Made by a program: the position numbers and the translations under genes
The notes under the pieces: model-generated
Database searches by the model: none
What the model saw: only the letters and a program-made list of their open reading frames with translations
What the model was told of the DNA's origin: nothing
Assembly: GCA_038528235.1 (NCBI GenBank)
Contig: JBCBEX010000027.1
Span: 1 to 46,004, forward strand
DNA: 46,004 bases
Source of the DNA: JBCBEX01 sp038528235
GTDB lineage: Bacteria > Bacteroidota > Rhodothermia > Rhodothermales > Rubricoccaceae
Direction of reading: 5' to 3'
Shown: one piece after another, positions 32,059-41,263 of the stretch
How the letters are laid out: each line of letters starts with the position of its first letter
How positions within the stretch are numbered: the first letter of the stretch is position 1

Positions 32059-32089
32059 TGTCATCCTGAGCTTGACTCAGGATCTCTGA
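32059..32089. repeat. Truncated family A element, copy 4
   Basis: TGTCATCCTGAGC is followed after a few bases by CTCAGGATCTCTGA, giving a compact hairpin TCCTGAG/CTCAGGA. Only the outer part of the family A element remains. It lies between the phasin terminator and the convergent hydrolase-OsmC gene. Confidence 0.7.
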
Positions 32090-32113
32090 CGACCACAGTG
32101 CTCCGGGATATCG

Positions 32114-33334
32114 CTATTCCGCGAGTGTCTTCTCGAAGGTGAACGGCGCTTCGAGGGCGCGGTGGACGGGGCAGCGGTCGGCGATCTCCATGAGGCGCAC
32201 ACGCTGCTCATCGTCGAGGTCGCCCTCGATCTCGATCGTGAGGTGCATCAGGTTCTTCGGCGCCTGGCGCGTGCCGGTGTTCTCATGGGCGACGTGCACG
32301 CGGACGCGCTCCAGCGGCCAGCCCTTGTGGTCGGCGTACATCCGCAGCGTCATCGCTGTGCACGTGCCGAGCGCGCTCGTGAGGTAGTCGAACGGCGTGG
32401 GGCCTAGTTCGCCGCCGCCCACCTTCGCGGGCTCGTCGGCGAGGAGCGCGAAGCCGCGCGTGGCCACCTCGACGCGGTAGGGCGTCTTTGCGATCTCGGA
32501 GACGGAGCCGGAGGCGTCGTACGGGCCGACCTTGCGGAGCACGTCGTCGTGCTCGTCGTGCGAGTGACGAGTCGGGACGTAGCGGGCCGCCCAGCCGGCC
32601 ACGACGCGCGCGGCATACTCCGCGTCGCGCGGGTTCGAGAGCAGGTGGTCGGCGTCGTCCAGCGAGACGAAGCTCTTCGGGTGCTTGGCCGCCTCGAAGA
32701 TGGCGCGGGCGTTCTCGATGCCGACGGTCTGGTCGGTCGGCGCGTGGAGGACAAGGAGTGCCTTGCGGAGGTCGCGGATGGCGTCTCTCATCTTGCGCGG
32801 CGTGCGGAGGTCGTCGACGAAGTCGCGCTTGATGCGAAACGGGCGGCCCCCGATGGCGACGGTCGCCTCGCCCTCGGCCTCGATGGTGTCGGCCTCGTCC
32901 ATGATGAGGTGCAGCACGTGCTCTGGCTCGCACGGCGCGCCGATGGTCACGACAGCGTCGGCGCTCGGGATCTGCGCGGCGGCGGCCAGGACGGCGGCCC
33001 CGCCGAGCGAGTGCCCAATGAGCAGCTTCGGCCCGTCGTGTTGCGCGGCGAGGTGCGCTGCCGCTGCCACGAGGTCCGCGACGTTGTGCGAAAACGTCGT
33101 GTCGGCGAACTCGCCCTCACTCATGCCCAGCCCGGTGAAGTCGAACGACAGCACGGCGATGCCCTCGTCGGTGAGCGCATTGCTGATGCGGCGGACGGCG
33201 CGGAGGTCCTTCGAGCAGGTGAAGCAGTGCGCGAAGAGCGCGTAGGCCGTCGGCGGGGCGTCCGGGAGCACGAGGCGCGCGGCGAGCGCGTGGCCGTCGG
33301 CGTTGGGGAAGGTGAACGTCTCGGAGCGGGGCAT
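32114..33334 (-). CDS. Bifunctional alpha/beta hydrolase - OsmC family protein
   Basis: This 406-aa fusion has an N-terminal serine hydrolase (nucleophile Ser109 in GHSLGG, Asp in HAPTDQTVG, His in DDADHLLSN) and a C-terminal OsmC-type peroxidase domain from about residue 270, with the two redox cysteines in GTCTAM and DRCPVH. OsmC domains reduce organic hydroperoxides using these thiols. This two-domain arrangement is known in other bacteria; the hydrolase substrate is unknown. The start at 33334 (MPRSETFTFP) is used because the 12 extra residues from 33370 are unlike the family. It may protect lipids from oxidative damage during respiration. Confidence 0.93.
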   Translation of the reverse strand: MPRSETFTFPNADGHALAARLVLPDAPPTAYALFAHCFTCSKDLRAVRRISNALTDEGIAVLSFDFTGLGMSEGEFADTTFSHNVADLVAAAAHLAAQHDGPKLLIGHSLGGAAVLAAAAQIPSADAVVTIGAPCEPEHVLHLIMDEADTIEAEGEATVAIGGRPFRIKRDFVDDLRTPRKMRDAIRDLRKALLVLHAPTDQTVGIENARAIFEAAKHPKSFVSLDDADHLLSNPRDAEYAARVVAGWAARYVPTRHSHDEHDDVLRKVGPYDASGSVSEIAKTPYRVEVATRGFALLADEPAKVGGGELGPTPFDYLTSALGTCTAMTLRMYADHKGWPLERVRVHVAHENTGTRQAPKNLMHLTIEIEGDLDDEQRVRLMEIADRCPVHRALEAPFTFEKTLAE

Positions 33335-33429
33335 GGCAGCAGGGGAGCGGGTCAAGGAGCGTACGGCCAAGGTAGGAGGTCGCCACCACAGCGTGCCTTA
33401 CGAATCCGCCACTCAACGCCCTCGGCGGG

Positions 33430-34791
33430 TCACCGCGCCACGGTGACCCGCTGCGTCTCGGTCACGCCGCCGATCGCAGCGCGCACCACATAGACGCCCG
33501 CAGGCAGCCCCGCTGTTTCGAACGTGAGCGCATACGTGCCTGCAGCGCGGGTGCCCTCGGCCAGCACTGCCACCTCGCGGCCGAGCAGGTCCACCACCGC
33601 CACGTGTACCTCGCTCGCTTCGCCCAGCACAAGCGGCACGGTCATCGCGCCCGTCGTGGGGTTTGGGTACGGCGCGTCGAGCACCGCCTCACTTGGCTTT
33701 CCCGGCTCCTCCACCGATGCCGTGATCGCTTCCACCGTCCGCATCACCGCTCCGTTCGTGCGACGCCCCGGCTGCCCCTGGCTGCACCCTACCCACACGC
33801 GACCCTCCCAGTCGATCACGATGTCCTCCACCTGTAGCGGTGCGCCTACGATCTCCTCGCCGAGAAAGCGGCTCACCTCCTCCCACGTCATGCCTCCGTC
33901 TAGCGAGCGGTAGACGCCTCCGCTCTCCGTGAAGTCCTCCGCGCTCGAGAGCACGCCCCACAGGCTCCCATCGGCGCCTGCTGCCAGCCGACCCACGAGT
34001 TGCCGCCCCGCAGCAGGCAAGCGCCCTACTGTCTCCCACGTCCGCCCGTCGGTACTGGTGCGCACTACGCCGTTGGTCGGCCCGCCGTCGTCCACGGGGC
34101 CGTTCATGAGGGTGAAGAACGCGCCGCGTGCGTCTGAGTAGACGACGTGCTCGGCGTCGTAGCCGAAGAACGCCACGAGATTGGTCGCAGCCCATGAGAG
34201 GCCGTCGTCTTCGGAGACGGCCGCGCCGCCGAGGCCGACGACGACGAGGCGTCCGTGGGGGAGTTCGGGTGTGGGCGGGCTCTGGGCAAAGAAGCGCCCG
34301 AAGACGCTCTGGAAGACGGAGTCGGTGCGTCCGATGACCGTCCAGGAGTCGCCGCCGTCGGTGGAGCGCTCAACGCCGAGGTTGTCGGTGGCAGCGACGA
34401 GAGCCCCGGAGCGGGTCTGGATGACGGCCTCGCCTCGGTCAACGACGACAGGAGTAGATTGCCCGTAGTCGGTGGACATACGGAGGTCGCGCGAGGTAAA
34501 GAAAAAGCGACCATTCGTAGCCATGAGCACAGCGTCATACTCGGGCCGCCTAGCGTTGATCTCGTGGAAGGTACCCGGATCGGAGCGCCGCCAGACGTAG
34601 ACTCCGTCTCCACTGGCAAGGTATATGGTGGAGTCGCCAGAGACAGCAAGGTCCCGCGTCTGAAGTGAGTCTTCAAGGACTTCCCAGAGGATGTCACCAC
34701 CATAAGTCTGCTGCGCATGGGCACCTGTGCCAGACAGCAGGATGATTACGAGCAGAAGTCCTGGGAAAACGCTCCAGAGGTTGGCGGTCAC
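33430..34791 (-). CDS. Secreted BNR/sortilin-type propeller protein with T9SS sorting domain
   Basis: The 453-aa protein has a signal peptide (VFPGLLLVIILLSGTGAHA), then repeated sialidase/BNR-like blades marked by RSTDGGDSWTVIG, SEDDGLSWAATN, RTSTDGRTWETVG and RSLDGGMTWEEVS. The last 80 residues are a type A C-terminal sorting domain of the type IX secretion system: LDAPYPNPTTGAMTVPLVL, VDLLGREVAVLAEG, LPAGVYVVRA. Such cargo is exported across the outer membrane and often attached to the cell surface. No catalytic residues are evident, so binding or structural roles are likely. It is the window's best taxonomic marker for Bacteroidota-type secretion. Confidence 0.9.
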   Translation of the reverse strand: MTANLWSVFPGLLLVIILLSGTGAHAQQTYGGDILWEVLEDSLQTRDLAVSGDSTIYLASGDGVYVWRRSDPGTFHEINARRPEYDAVLMATNGRFFFTSRDLRMSTDYGQSTPVVVDRGEAVIQTRSGALVAATDNLGVERSTDGGDSWTVIGRTDSVFQSVFGRFFAQSPPTPELPHGRLVVVGLGGAAVSEDDGLSWAATNLVAFFGYDAEHVVYSDARGAFFTLMNGPVDDGGPTNGVVRTSTDGRTWETVGRLPAAGRQLVGRLAAGADGSLWGVLSSAEDFTESGGVYRSLDGGMTWEEVSRFLGEEIVGAPLQVEDIVIDWEGRVWVGCSQGQPGRRTNGAVMRTVEAITASVEEPGKPSEAVLDAPYPNPTTGAMTVPLVLGEASEVHVAVVDLLGREVAVLAEGTRAAGTYALTFETAGLPAGVYVVRAAIGGVTETQRVTVAR

Positions 34792-34832
34792 ATCGAGCGA
34801 AAGTCAGAGGAGGTAGCTGGATAGCCACCAAG

Positions 34833-36443
34833 TTAGGCCCGCTCCGGCACCACCGCGGGTTCGGGCGTCGCGAGCACGGGCGCGGCGGCGCGCTTGCGCT
34901 CGGCGAGCCACCCCGCGAACGCCACCAGCCACGCCGAGGCGAGCAGCATCACCGTGATCACCTGCGCGGCCAGCACCACGTCGCGGAAGGCGAACGCCTG
35001 CAGGAGCACGAACACGATCGCGCCGGGGATCGAGAGGAAGAGCGGCACGAAGCGCTCGGCGGCGCTGAAGCGGTCGGCGCGGCGCGAAAACGGCGCCGTG
35101 CGGTAGAAGAACACCTGGAGGCGCGTCATCAGCAGCGCGACGGCGTACCAGTAGCCCGCGTGCAGGAGTGCGTGGCCGACGGGCATGCCGAGCGCGAGCA
35201 CGAGCGCGAGCACGCCGTGGAGCGGGAGCAGCACCTGGTAGGCGAGCGCCTGCTGCGCGCCCATCTGGAGCGTCCGCGCCGAGCCGACCGGCAGCGCGTC
35301 GAAGAGCCACGCGGCGTCGGCGTCGTCGGAGAATTGCAGCGACTGCACGAGCGTCTGGCAGCAGAAGAGCAGCACGATCAGCACCGAGAGGTGCATCTGC
35401 ACCGCCTGGTCGAGGAAGCGGCCCTCGGCGCTGTAGACGAAGAGGTCGCCGAGGCCACCCTGCCACCAGCCGAAGAGCGCGAAGCCGAGCGGGAGGAGCG
35501 CCGCCGTCCACACGCGCCCGCGCACGATGCGGTCGTTGGCGAAGGCCGCCTGCGCAAAGCCATACGCCGCGCGCGACTCGGGCGTCCGCAGCGTGAGGCG
35601 CTCCACGAGCCGCGCGATCTTGCCAGACTGCTGCGTGACCGTGCGCTCGCGCATCCGCTGCTCGCCGTCGTGCATCGCCCGGAGCAGCGCGAAATAGCGC
35701 CGCGGGAAGACGAGCCCGAACGCGATCGCCCCGAGTCCGACCGTCGCGAGGAGCACTGCGAGGCCGGGCGTCATCGTGCCGCTGAGCGCGTCCGCGAACC
35801 ACTGCGCGGGCCACCAGGGCGTAGCTACCGGCGTCACGCCCGCGCGCGTCGCCATGTCGAGGTTGCCGATCCACTGGTAGCCGAGCACGAGCGCGCCAAT
35901 GAGCGCCACGCGGACCGCCGTGAGCACCGGTTTGAGCACGCGGTAGGGCAGAACCAGCGTGAGCGTCCAGAGCACGCCTAACATCGCGAGCGCCGTCCAC
36001 ACCGTACCGCCCGCGATCAGCGCCGCGATCTCCAGGCCGACGACTACGCCGTGGGTCCACATCGCGTGCCCCGCCACCGGCACTACCATCGACCCGGCGA
36101 TGAGCAGCAAGAACACGCCGATGCCGCCCAGCCGGGCCACGTACTGCGTCGCCTGCGCGGCGGGGAGCGTGAGCATCCAGGCGTTCTCGCGCGGGCGGCC
36201 CATCAGTTCGTCGTAGCTGCCCACGATGCCGAAGGCGGCGAGCACCATCCCGAAGCTCGTCGCCACGAAGCAGAGCGTCGCCGGGACGGCTGCGCCGAGC
36301 GAGAGCGCCAGCACGAGGCCCGAGAAGCCGTACGACACCGCTGTCATCGCCATGCGCGAGGCGCGCACGGTGCCCGTCTTCGGGTGCCGCAGGTCTTGCT
36401 TCACCTGCGCAGCGATCAGCAGTCGGGCTTGGGTCCAGTTCAT
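34833..36443 (-). CDS. Polytopic membrane protein, ABC-2-type permease-like
   Basis: The 536-aa protein has about a dozen hydrophobic segments and a central cytoplasmic stretch (ALLRAMHDGEQRMRERTVTQQ...RLTLRTPESRAAYGFA). The N-terminus MNWTQARLLIAAQVKQDLRHP and the overall shape resemble ABC-2-type export permeases, but no ATPase gene is adjacent and I recognise no diagnostic motif. It lies 31 bases downstream of mltG on the same strand, and the pair may be co-transcribed. The transported substrate is unknown, and transport itself is inferred. Confidence 0.75.
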   Translation of the reverse strand: MNWTQARLLIAAQVKQDLRHPKTGTVRASRMAMTAVSYGFSGLVLALSLGAAVPATLCFVATSFGMVLAAFGIVGSYDELMGRPRENAWMLTLPAAQATQYVARLGGIGVFLLLIAGSMVVPVAGHAMWTHGVVVGLEIAALIAGGTVWTALAMLGVLWTLTLVLPYRVLKPVLTAVRVALIGALVLGYQWIGNLDMATRAGVTPVATPWWPAQWFADALSGTMTPGLAVLLATVGLGAIAFGLVFPRRYFALLRAMHDGEQRMRERTVTQQSGKIARLVERLTLRTPESRAAYGFAQAAFANDRIVRGRVWTAALLPLGFALFGWWQGGLGDLFVYSAEGRFLDQAVQMHLSVLIVLLFCCQTLVQSLQFSDDADAAWLFDALPVGSARTLQMGAQQALAYQVLLPLHGVLALVLALGMPVGHALLHAGYWYAVALLMTRLQVFFYRTAPFSRRADRFSAAERFVPLFLSIPGAIVFVLLQAFAFRDVVLAAQVITVMLLASAWLVAFAGWLAERKRAAAPVLATPEPAVVPERA

Positions 36444-36473
36444 GGAGGGAAACGAGCGGAGAGAAAGAGAGCG

Positions 36474-37526
36474 CTAGTCGGCCGCTTGCTGGGCGCGGCG
36501 GAGGCGCATCAGCGCCCGGTATTCGTCGGCGGCGCGGTTGTGCTCGCGCAGCGTCCGCGAGAACACGTGCCCGCCACTGCCGTCAGCGACAAAGTAGAGG
36601 TAGGCGTGCTCCTCGTTGTCCAGTACGCCGTCGATGGACGACTCCGACGGGTTGTTGATCGGCCCCGGCGGGAGGCCGTCGACGCGGTAGGTGTTGTACG
36701 GGTGGTCGAGGGCGTAGTCGGCGAAGAACAGACGGCGCATCCGGCCGCCGTCCTGCTGCATGAGCGCGTACTGCACCGTCGGGTCGGCGTCGAGGCGCAT
36801 CCGTCCGGTCGGCGTGCGGCCGAGGAGGCGGTTGAGGTAGACGCCCGCCACGCGCGGCCGCTCTTCCGGCAGCCGCGCCTCCCACTCGACGATGGACGCG
36901 AGCGTGACCACCTCGTCGGGCGTCAGGCCGAGCGCCTGGGCTTTGGCTTCGCGCTCGTCGGTCCAGAAGCGCTCGTACCACGTGTGGATGCGGCGGACGA
37001 CCTCGGCGGCGTCCTGCGTCCAGTAGATGTCGAACGTGTTGGCGCGCATGCGGCCGAAGAGGTGCGTCGTGTCGGTGCCCAGCTCGGCGGCGAGGTCGGT
37101 GTTGCGGAGCGCCTGCCGGAATTCGGTCGAGTCGATGGCGAGGTCGCGGCGGAGCACGGCGGCGAGCACGCCGGGGCGCACGCCGGGCGGCACCGTGACG
37201 CGGATCGGGTCGACGAGCCCCTTGCGGATTTTGTCGAGGAGCGCCCAGTTGGTCGCGCCCGCCTCGAAGGTGTAGTAGCCCGGCTTGACCTGCTCAGCCC
37301 ACCCGGTGAGGTCGCCGAAGAAGCGGAACGTGCCCGCGTTGGCGAGGAGGTCGGCGTTGTTGAGCGAGTCCACGAGCGCGTCGAAGTCGCTGCCGCGCGG
37401 GACCATCACGCTGCGCGTGTCCTCGAAGGCGGGCGTGTTCGGGCGGAAGCCGAGCCACCACGCCGCTCCGCTCCCGGCGAGGCCGAGTACGAGCGCGAGG
37501 ACAAAGAGCCAGCGAAGCAGTTTCAT
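36474..37526 (-). CDS. mltG: Endolytic murein transglycosylase MltG
   Basis: MltG cleaves nascent glycan strands in the membrane and helps set their length. The 350-aa protein has one N-terminal helix (LLRWLFVLALVLGLAGSGAAWWL) and a YceG domain. The catalytic glutamate lies in SIVEWEARLPEERPRVAGVY, followed by the family motif RMRLDADPTVQYAL and the C-terminal PYNTYRVDGLPPGPINNPSE. It complements PBP2 and RodA encoded 19 kb away. It probably shares a transcript with the downstream membrane protein. Confidence 0.96.
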   Translation of the reverse strand: MKLLRWLFVLALVLGLAGSGAAWWLGFRPNTPAFEDTRSVMVPRGSDFDALVDSLNNADLLANAGTFRFFGDLTGWAEQVKPGYYTFEAGATNWALLDKIRKGLVDPIRVTVPPGVRPGVLAAVLRRDLAIDSTEFRQALRNTDLAAELGTDTTHLFGRMRANTFDIYWTQDAAEVVRRIHTWYERFWTDEREAKAQALGLTPDEVVTLASIVEWEARLPEERPRVAGVYLNRLLGRTPTGRMRLDADPTVQYALMQQDGGRMRRLFFADYALDHPYNTYRVDGLPPGPINNPSESSIDGVLDNEEHAYLYFVADGSGGHVFSRTLREHNRAADEYRALMRLRRAQQAAD

Positions 37527-37589
37527 GCGGGGTTAAGGCGATGTGAAGGCCGAAAGGTCACAAATCCTGCCGCTGGACACAACGCCGGT

Positions 37590-38012
37590 TCACGTGCCGG
37601 AATTGTCTGGGCTCCGATCCGATGCACGGTGCTCGTCCTGGTTTGAGCCCCCCGAGACGGGCGCGGCTGGCCGCTCGCTGAGACGGCGTTCGAGTGAGCG
37701 CGTCTCATCGATAACGCGCTCGTAGAGCCGGCGTACGGCCTCGTCGGGCAGCGGGCCGGGGTTGGCCGCCATCACGTTGTCGAGCACCTCTTCTTCGCGG
37801 GTCGGGACGTAGACGGGCAGGCCCATCTGCCGCTTTAGGTCGCCGATCTCGGCAGCGCACACCGCGCGCTGGTTCAGCAGGTAGATCACCACCGTGTCGA
37901 TCGCGTCGATGCGGTCGCGCCAGGGCCGGAGCGCGCCTAGGTCCACCTCCTCCGGCGGCTCCACGCTCGCCGCAAGCAGGGCAGTCAGGGCTTCAAGCGA
38001 GGGCGCAGGCAT
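37590..38012 (-). CDS. Chorismate mutase, AroQ type
   Basis: This 140-aa enzyme converts chorismate to prephenate for phenylalanine and tyrosine synthesis. The AroQ helical pattern is clear: LRPWRDRIDAIDTVVIYLLNQRAVCAAEIGDLKRQMGLPVYVPTREEEVLDNV, with the arginines and lysine that bind the dicarboxylate, and ERVIDETRSLERR at the end of the domain. About 25 residues at the start and 20 at the end fall outside the domain. It stands alone, not fused to DAHP synthase or prephenate dehydratase. It lies 64 bases upstream of mltG, same strand. Confidence 0.92.
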   Translation of the reverse strand: MPAPSLEALTALLAASVEPPEEVDLGALRPWRDRIDAIDTVVIYLLNQRAVCAAEIGDLKRQMGLPVYVPTREEEVLDNVMAANPGPLPDEAVRRLYERVIDETRSLERRLSERPAAPVSGGSNQDEHRASDRSPDNSGT

Positions 38013-38064
38013 CGTGGACGTGGAGGCTGGGAGATGCCAGAGTCGCTAATACAGCCGCTTTGGT

Positions 38065-38165
38065 CTCATCCTGCCCCCTGTAGTTCACAGGGCGTTTCAG
38101 GATCTCTGCCGGCTGCGGTTACGCGGAACTCTGCTGAGATGCTGAATCAAGTTCAGCATGACAAG
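38065..38165. repeat. Family A-related composite repeat, copy 5
   Basis: This stretch contains TCATCCTGCCCCCTG...CAGGGCGTTTCAGGATCT and ATGCTGAATCAAGTTCAGCATGACA, two nested inverted repeats related to, but distinct from, family A ends. It fills the gap between chorismate mutase and tsaD genes. Confidence 0.6.
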
Positions 38166-38232
38166 TTGGAAAGTGCGTAACTGGGTTCTTTGTGCTGTGC
38201 AATAGTAGGGAAATCAATTGATGCAGCGCGAT

Positions 38233-38257
38233 GTTGCAGGCACCTTTTCACTGCAAC
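38233..38257 (-). terminator. Hairpin just after tsaD
   Basis: GTTGCAG at 38233-38239 pairs with CTGCAAC at 38251-38257, starting three bases past the tsaD stop. There is no clear U-tract, so it is a weak terminator candidate. Confidence 0.4.
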
Positions 38258-38259
38258 AC

Positions 38260-39333
38260 TCACACCTTCAAGTTCGGCACCGCCGTGAGGTCGAGCGGCG
38301 ACGTGTGCCCGGCGGCGAGCTGGAAGTGGCCGGTCACAGCAATCATCGCGGCGTTGTCGATCGAGTAGGTGATCCGTGGAACGAAGAGGTCGAAGCCGTC
38401 CGCGTCGGCGGTGGTCTGGGCGTCGGCGCGGAGGCGCGAGTTGGCTGAGACGCCGCCCACGATCGCCACGGCGCGGATGCCCGTTGCGGCGACGGCGTCG
38501 CGGATCGCCCCGACGAGCGCATCGACGACGGTCTGCTGGAACGACGCGCAGAGGTCGGCGAGCGGCTGGCCCTGCATGGCGGCGTCGCGCTCGGCGTCGG
38601 CGAGGCCGCGCAGGTGGTAGAGCACCGCCGTCTTGAGGCCGCTGAACGAGAAGCCGTAGGGCTCGTCGGGGTACTTCCGCCGGTCGAGGCGCGGGTCGGG
38701 CCACGCGTGCGCGGCCGGGTCGCCCTCGCGTGCGAGCTTGTCCACGACTGGCCCGCCAGGATAGCCGAGGCCGAGCATCTTCGCCACCTTGTCGAACGCC
38801 TCGCCCGCGGCGTCGTCGCGCGTGGTACCAAGGACGGTGTGCTGGAAGCCCTCGTCCACGCGCACGAGCTGCGTGTGCCCGCCCGAGACAGTGAGGCAGA
38901 GGTAGGGGAACGGCGGCACGCGCACCGCGCTCTCATCCTGAGTGGCGTCCTCCTCCGTGACGAACACAGAATAGATGTGCCCGTCGAGGTGGTTGACGCC
39001 CACGAGCGGCACGTCGAGGCCGAAGGCGAGCGCCTTGCCGAACGAGAGGCCCACGAGCAGCGACCCGGCGAGCCCCGGCCCGTAGGTCACCGCTACCGCG
39101 TCGAGGTCATCGCGGGTCACGCCCGCCTCTTCCAGCGCGGCCTCCACGGTCGGCACGATGAGCCGCTGGTGCGCCCGGCTCGCCAACTCTGGCACCACGC
39201 CGCCGAACCCCGCGTGCACCCGCTGGGAGGCGATCACACTCGACGCCAGCCGCCCGCCTCGCAGCACCGCCGCCGCCGTGTCGTCGCACGACGTCTCGAT
39301 GCCGAGGATGGTCGGAGAAGGGGGATGGGGCAT
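38260..39333 (-). CDS. tsaD: tRNA N6-adenosine threonylcarbamoyltransferase TsaD
   Basis: TsaD transfers the threonylcarbamoyl group to A37 of ANN-decoding tRNAs, an essential modification made with TsaB, TsaC and TsaE. The 357-aa protein has the ASKHA-fold start ILGIETSCDDTAAAVL, the metal-binding His115 and His119 in VNHLDGH, the glycine-rich YLCLTVSGGHTQL, and the C-terminal VGGVSANSRLR plus SIDNAAMIAVTG. All key residues are present. A gap of about 110 bases separates it from rnhB upstream on the same strand, so the two may be co-transcribed. Confidence 0.97.
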   Translation of the reverse strand: MPHPPSPTILGIETSCDDTAAAVLRGGRLASSVIASQRVHAGFGGVVPELASRAHQRLIVPTVEAALEEAGVTRDDLDAVAVTYGPGLAGSLLVGLSFGKALAFGLDVPLVGVNHLDGHIYSVFVTEEDATQDESAVRVPPFPYLCLTVSGGHTQLVRVDEGFQHTVLGTTRDDAAGEAFDKVAKMLGLGYPGGPVVDKLAREGDPAAHAWPDPRLDRRKYPDEPYGFSFSGLKTAVLYHLRGLADAERDAAMQGQPLADLCASFQQTVVDALVGAIRDAVAATGIRAVAIVGGVSANSRLRADAQTTADADGFDLFVPRITYSIDNAAMIAVTGHFQLAAGHTSPLDLTAVPNLKV

Positions 39334-39442
39334 GGGGGAAGGGCGAATAGGGACTGGCGAATAGAGAAGGGAAGCGGGGTTGCCAAATTCACTCGCGGCA
39401 ACATGAAGTCACAGACGCCATTTCACGGCAACACCGCCGCAC

Positions 39443-40054
39443 TCATCCGCCTCGCCGCAGCTTGAACGAGCGCCGGTGGTGCGGGCTCGGGCCGTGGGCA
39501 GCGAGCGCGTCGTAGTGCGCTTTCGTGGGATAGCCCTTGTGACCGGACCAGCCATACATCGGATACGTGGCGTGGAGTTCCACCATCAGCCGGTCGCGTG
39601 TCTCCTTCGCCACCACCGACGCCGCGGCGATGCTGAGGCTCCGCGCGTCGCCCTTCACGAGCGGCGTCTGCGGCCACGGCGCATCGGGGATGCCGCGGTT
39701 GCCGTCCACCAATAGCGCGTCGCAGCAGCAGGGCAGCGCGGCCACGGCGCGTCGCATCGCCTCCAGCGACGCCCACAGGATGTTAAGGTCGTCGATCTCG
39801 GCAGGGCTACACAGCCCGACGCCTACGCCGAGCGCCCGCCGTTCGATCTGGGGTAGCAACGCCGCACGCTGCTCAGGCGAGAGCTTCTTGCTGTCGGTCA
39901 GCCCAGCCCAGTCGTCGTCCTCGGTGTCGGGAGCGAGCACCACCGCCGCCGCTACGACCGGCCCCGCGAGGCACCCACGCCCCGCCTCGTCAGTCCCCGC
40001 TACAAACCGCCGGCCGACGTCCCAGTGGCGGCGTTCGATCATCAGGTCAGGCAC
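39443..40054 (-). CDS. rnhB: Ribonuclease HII
   Basis: RNase HII removes ribonucleotides from DNA and RNA primers from RNA-DNA hybrids. The 203-aa protein has the type 2 signature GTDEAGRGCLAGPV with Asp22 and Glu23, then TDSKKLSPEQR, the third acidic residue in LLVDGNRG, and the fourth in ASVVAKETRDRLM. YPMYGWSGHKGYPTKAH is the usual C-terminal substrate-binding loop containing the key tyrosine. Length and motifs are standard. The start MPDLMIERRHW at 40054 fits the family. Confidence 0.96.
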   Translation of the reverse strand: MPDLMIERRHWDVGRRFVAGTDEAGRGCLAGPVVAAAVVLAPDTEDDDWAGLTDSKKLSPEQRAALLPQIERRALGVGVGLCSPAEIDDLNILWASLEAMRRAVAALPCCCDALLVDGNRGIPDAPWPQTPLVKGDARSLSIAAASVVAKETRDRLMVELHATYPMYGWSGHKGYPTKAHYDALAAHGPSPHHRRSFKLRRGG

Positions 40055-40163
40055 AGGGCAAAGGTGCGAACGTGTGGGGGTATGGACCTAGGAAGGTAGG
40101 CACAGCCATGCGTGAGCCCGCACGAGGCGCGCACGTCCACCCCTGCAGTCATCCACACCATGC

Positions 40164-41060
40164 TCAGCGCGTGTCGCCGGTGGCGCACGGAGGGCCGTCC
40201 TCCTGGGCCTGTAGGTAGCCGTACGCCGGGTCGATCTGCCCGGTGTTCGTCATCGAGCAGGTCCTCAGGCGCTCGCCCGTCTCGGCGCGGTACAGCGTCG
40301 TCTCCCACGCCTGTTCGAGCGCCAGGGTCGGCGTCACAACCACCTCGCCGGTCGCCTCCTCGACGTCGCTGCCGGTGTAGCGCATCACCTGTGCAAAATC
40401 GATCTGCTCGCCGTCGGGCGTGAACGTGACGAGGTAGTAGCGGACGTCGTAGCCGCCGCTGAACGCCTCGTGCTTGACGAGGGCTGGGACGAAGTCGCCC
40501 GTCACGGGCAACACCGCGAGCGCGTAGTAGCGGCCGGGCTCGTCCATCGCAAGAAAGCGCTGCACAGGCGACGTCTCCGGCGGCGGAGCCTCGCCGATTT
40601 CCTCGATCAGCGCGAGGTCGTTCTCAGGGGCTTGTTGCAGCGAAAAGGGCAGCTCTACGACCGGAAAGAGCGCGACGAACTCGTAGAACGGCAACGCGGG
40701 GGTCTCCCGTTCGGCGAGCGCGTCTTCAAGTTCGTGGAGCAGGTGCAGATTGGCGATGTCCACGTCGGTCGGCGCCGATGGACCGTCCTTCGCGGGGCGG
40801 TACCAGGGCTGGACCTCAAAGAAGGCGACCATCTCTTTGTCCTCGAAGACGTGCCCGTGGCGGGCGTAGATGGCGTGGCGGAGCAGGCGCACGTCATTCC
40901 GGTCCATCAGCCGGAGCAGGCTGAACGCGTGGCCGACCTCGTCGAGCGGTGTCTCCGCTTCCACAACGATCGGGAGGAGCGTACCGAGCGGGTCGAGCTG
41001 CGCGTGTGCAACGGGCGTTGCACCGGCGATGAGCAAGGCTAGGACGGACAATCGAAGCAT
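40164..41060 (-). CDS. Secreted YARHG-domain protein
   Basis: This is a 298-aa exported protein with a signal peptide (MLRLSVLALLIAGATPVAHA) and a YARHG domain, seen as LRLMDRNDVRLLRHAIYARHGHVFEDKEMVAFFEVQPWYRP. YARHG domains are short extracellular modules of unknown function. The rest, a lipocalin-like or beta-rich region (YYALAVLPVTGDF, DVRYYLVTFTPDG), has no clear family. The start at 41060 is preferred over 41126 because it places the signal peptide at the N-terminus. The last third contains two cysteines (RTCSMTN, GPPCATG) that could form a disulfide. Confidence 0.82.
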   Translation of the reverse strand: MLRLSVLALLIAGATPVAHAQLDPLGTLLPIVVEAETPLDEVGHAFSLLRLMDRNDVRLLRHAIYARHGHVFEDKEMVAFFEVQPWYRPAKDGPSAPTDVDIANLHLLHELEDALAERETPALPFYEFVALFPVVELPFSLQQAPENDLALIEEIGEAPPPETSPVQRFLAMDEPGRYYALAVLPVTGDFVPALVKHEAFSGGYDVRYYLVTFTPDGEQIDFAQVMRYTGSDVEEATGEVVVTPTLALEQAWETTLYRAETGERLRTCSMTNTGQIDPAYGYLQAQEDGPPCATGDTR

Positions 41061-41263
41061 GATAGCATTCGGAAGGTGGACAATCGACCACCTCCGAACG
41101 CGCAGGGAGACCTCGTGAGGGTTCATGGGTCTCGCGCAGTGCGCCTATGCGTAGCTCCGAGCCGGACGGTTGTAGGGAAGCAAGCCTCTGTAGACACGGT
41201 GGAAACGCGCACAAGGAGGCTACGAAGAAAACGAGCGTGGTGGCCTCGACGTGGGCCGTTCGA

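Noticed and set aside
36051..37646. 531-aa open frame opposite mltG
   Set aside because: Shadow of MltG and the neighbouring membrane protein; no motif of its own.
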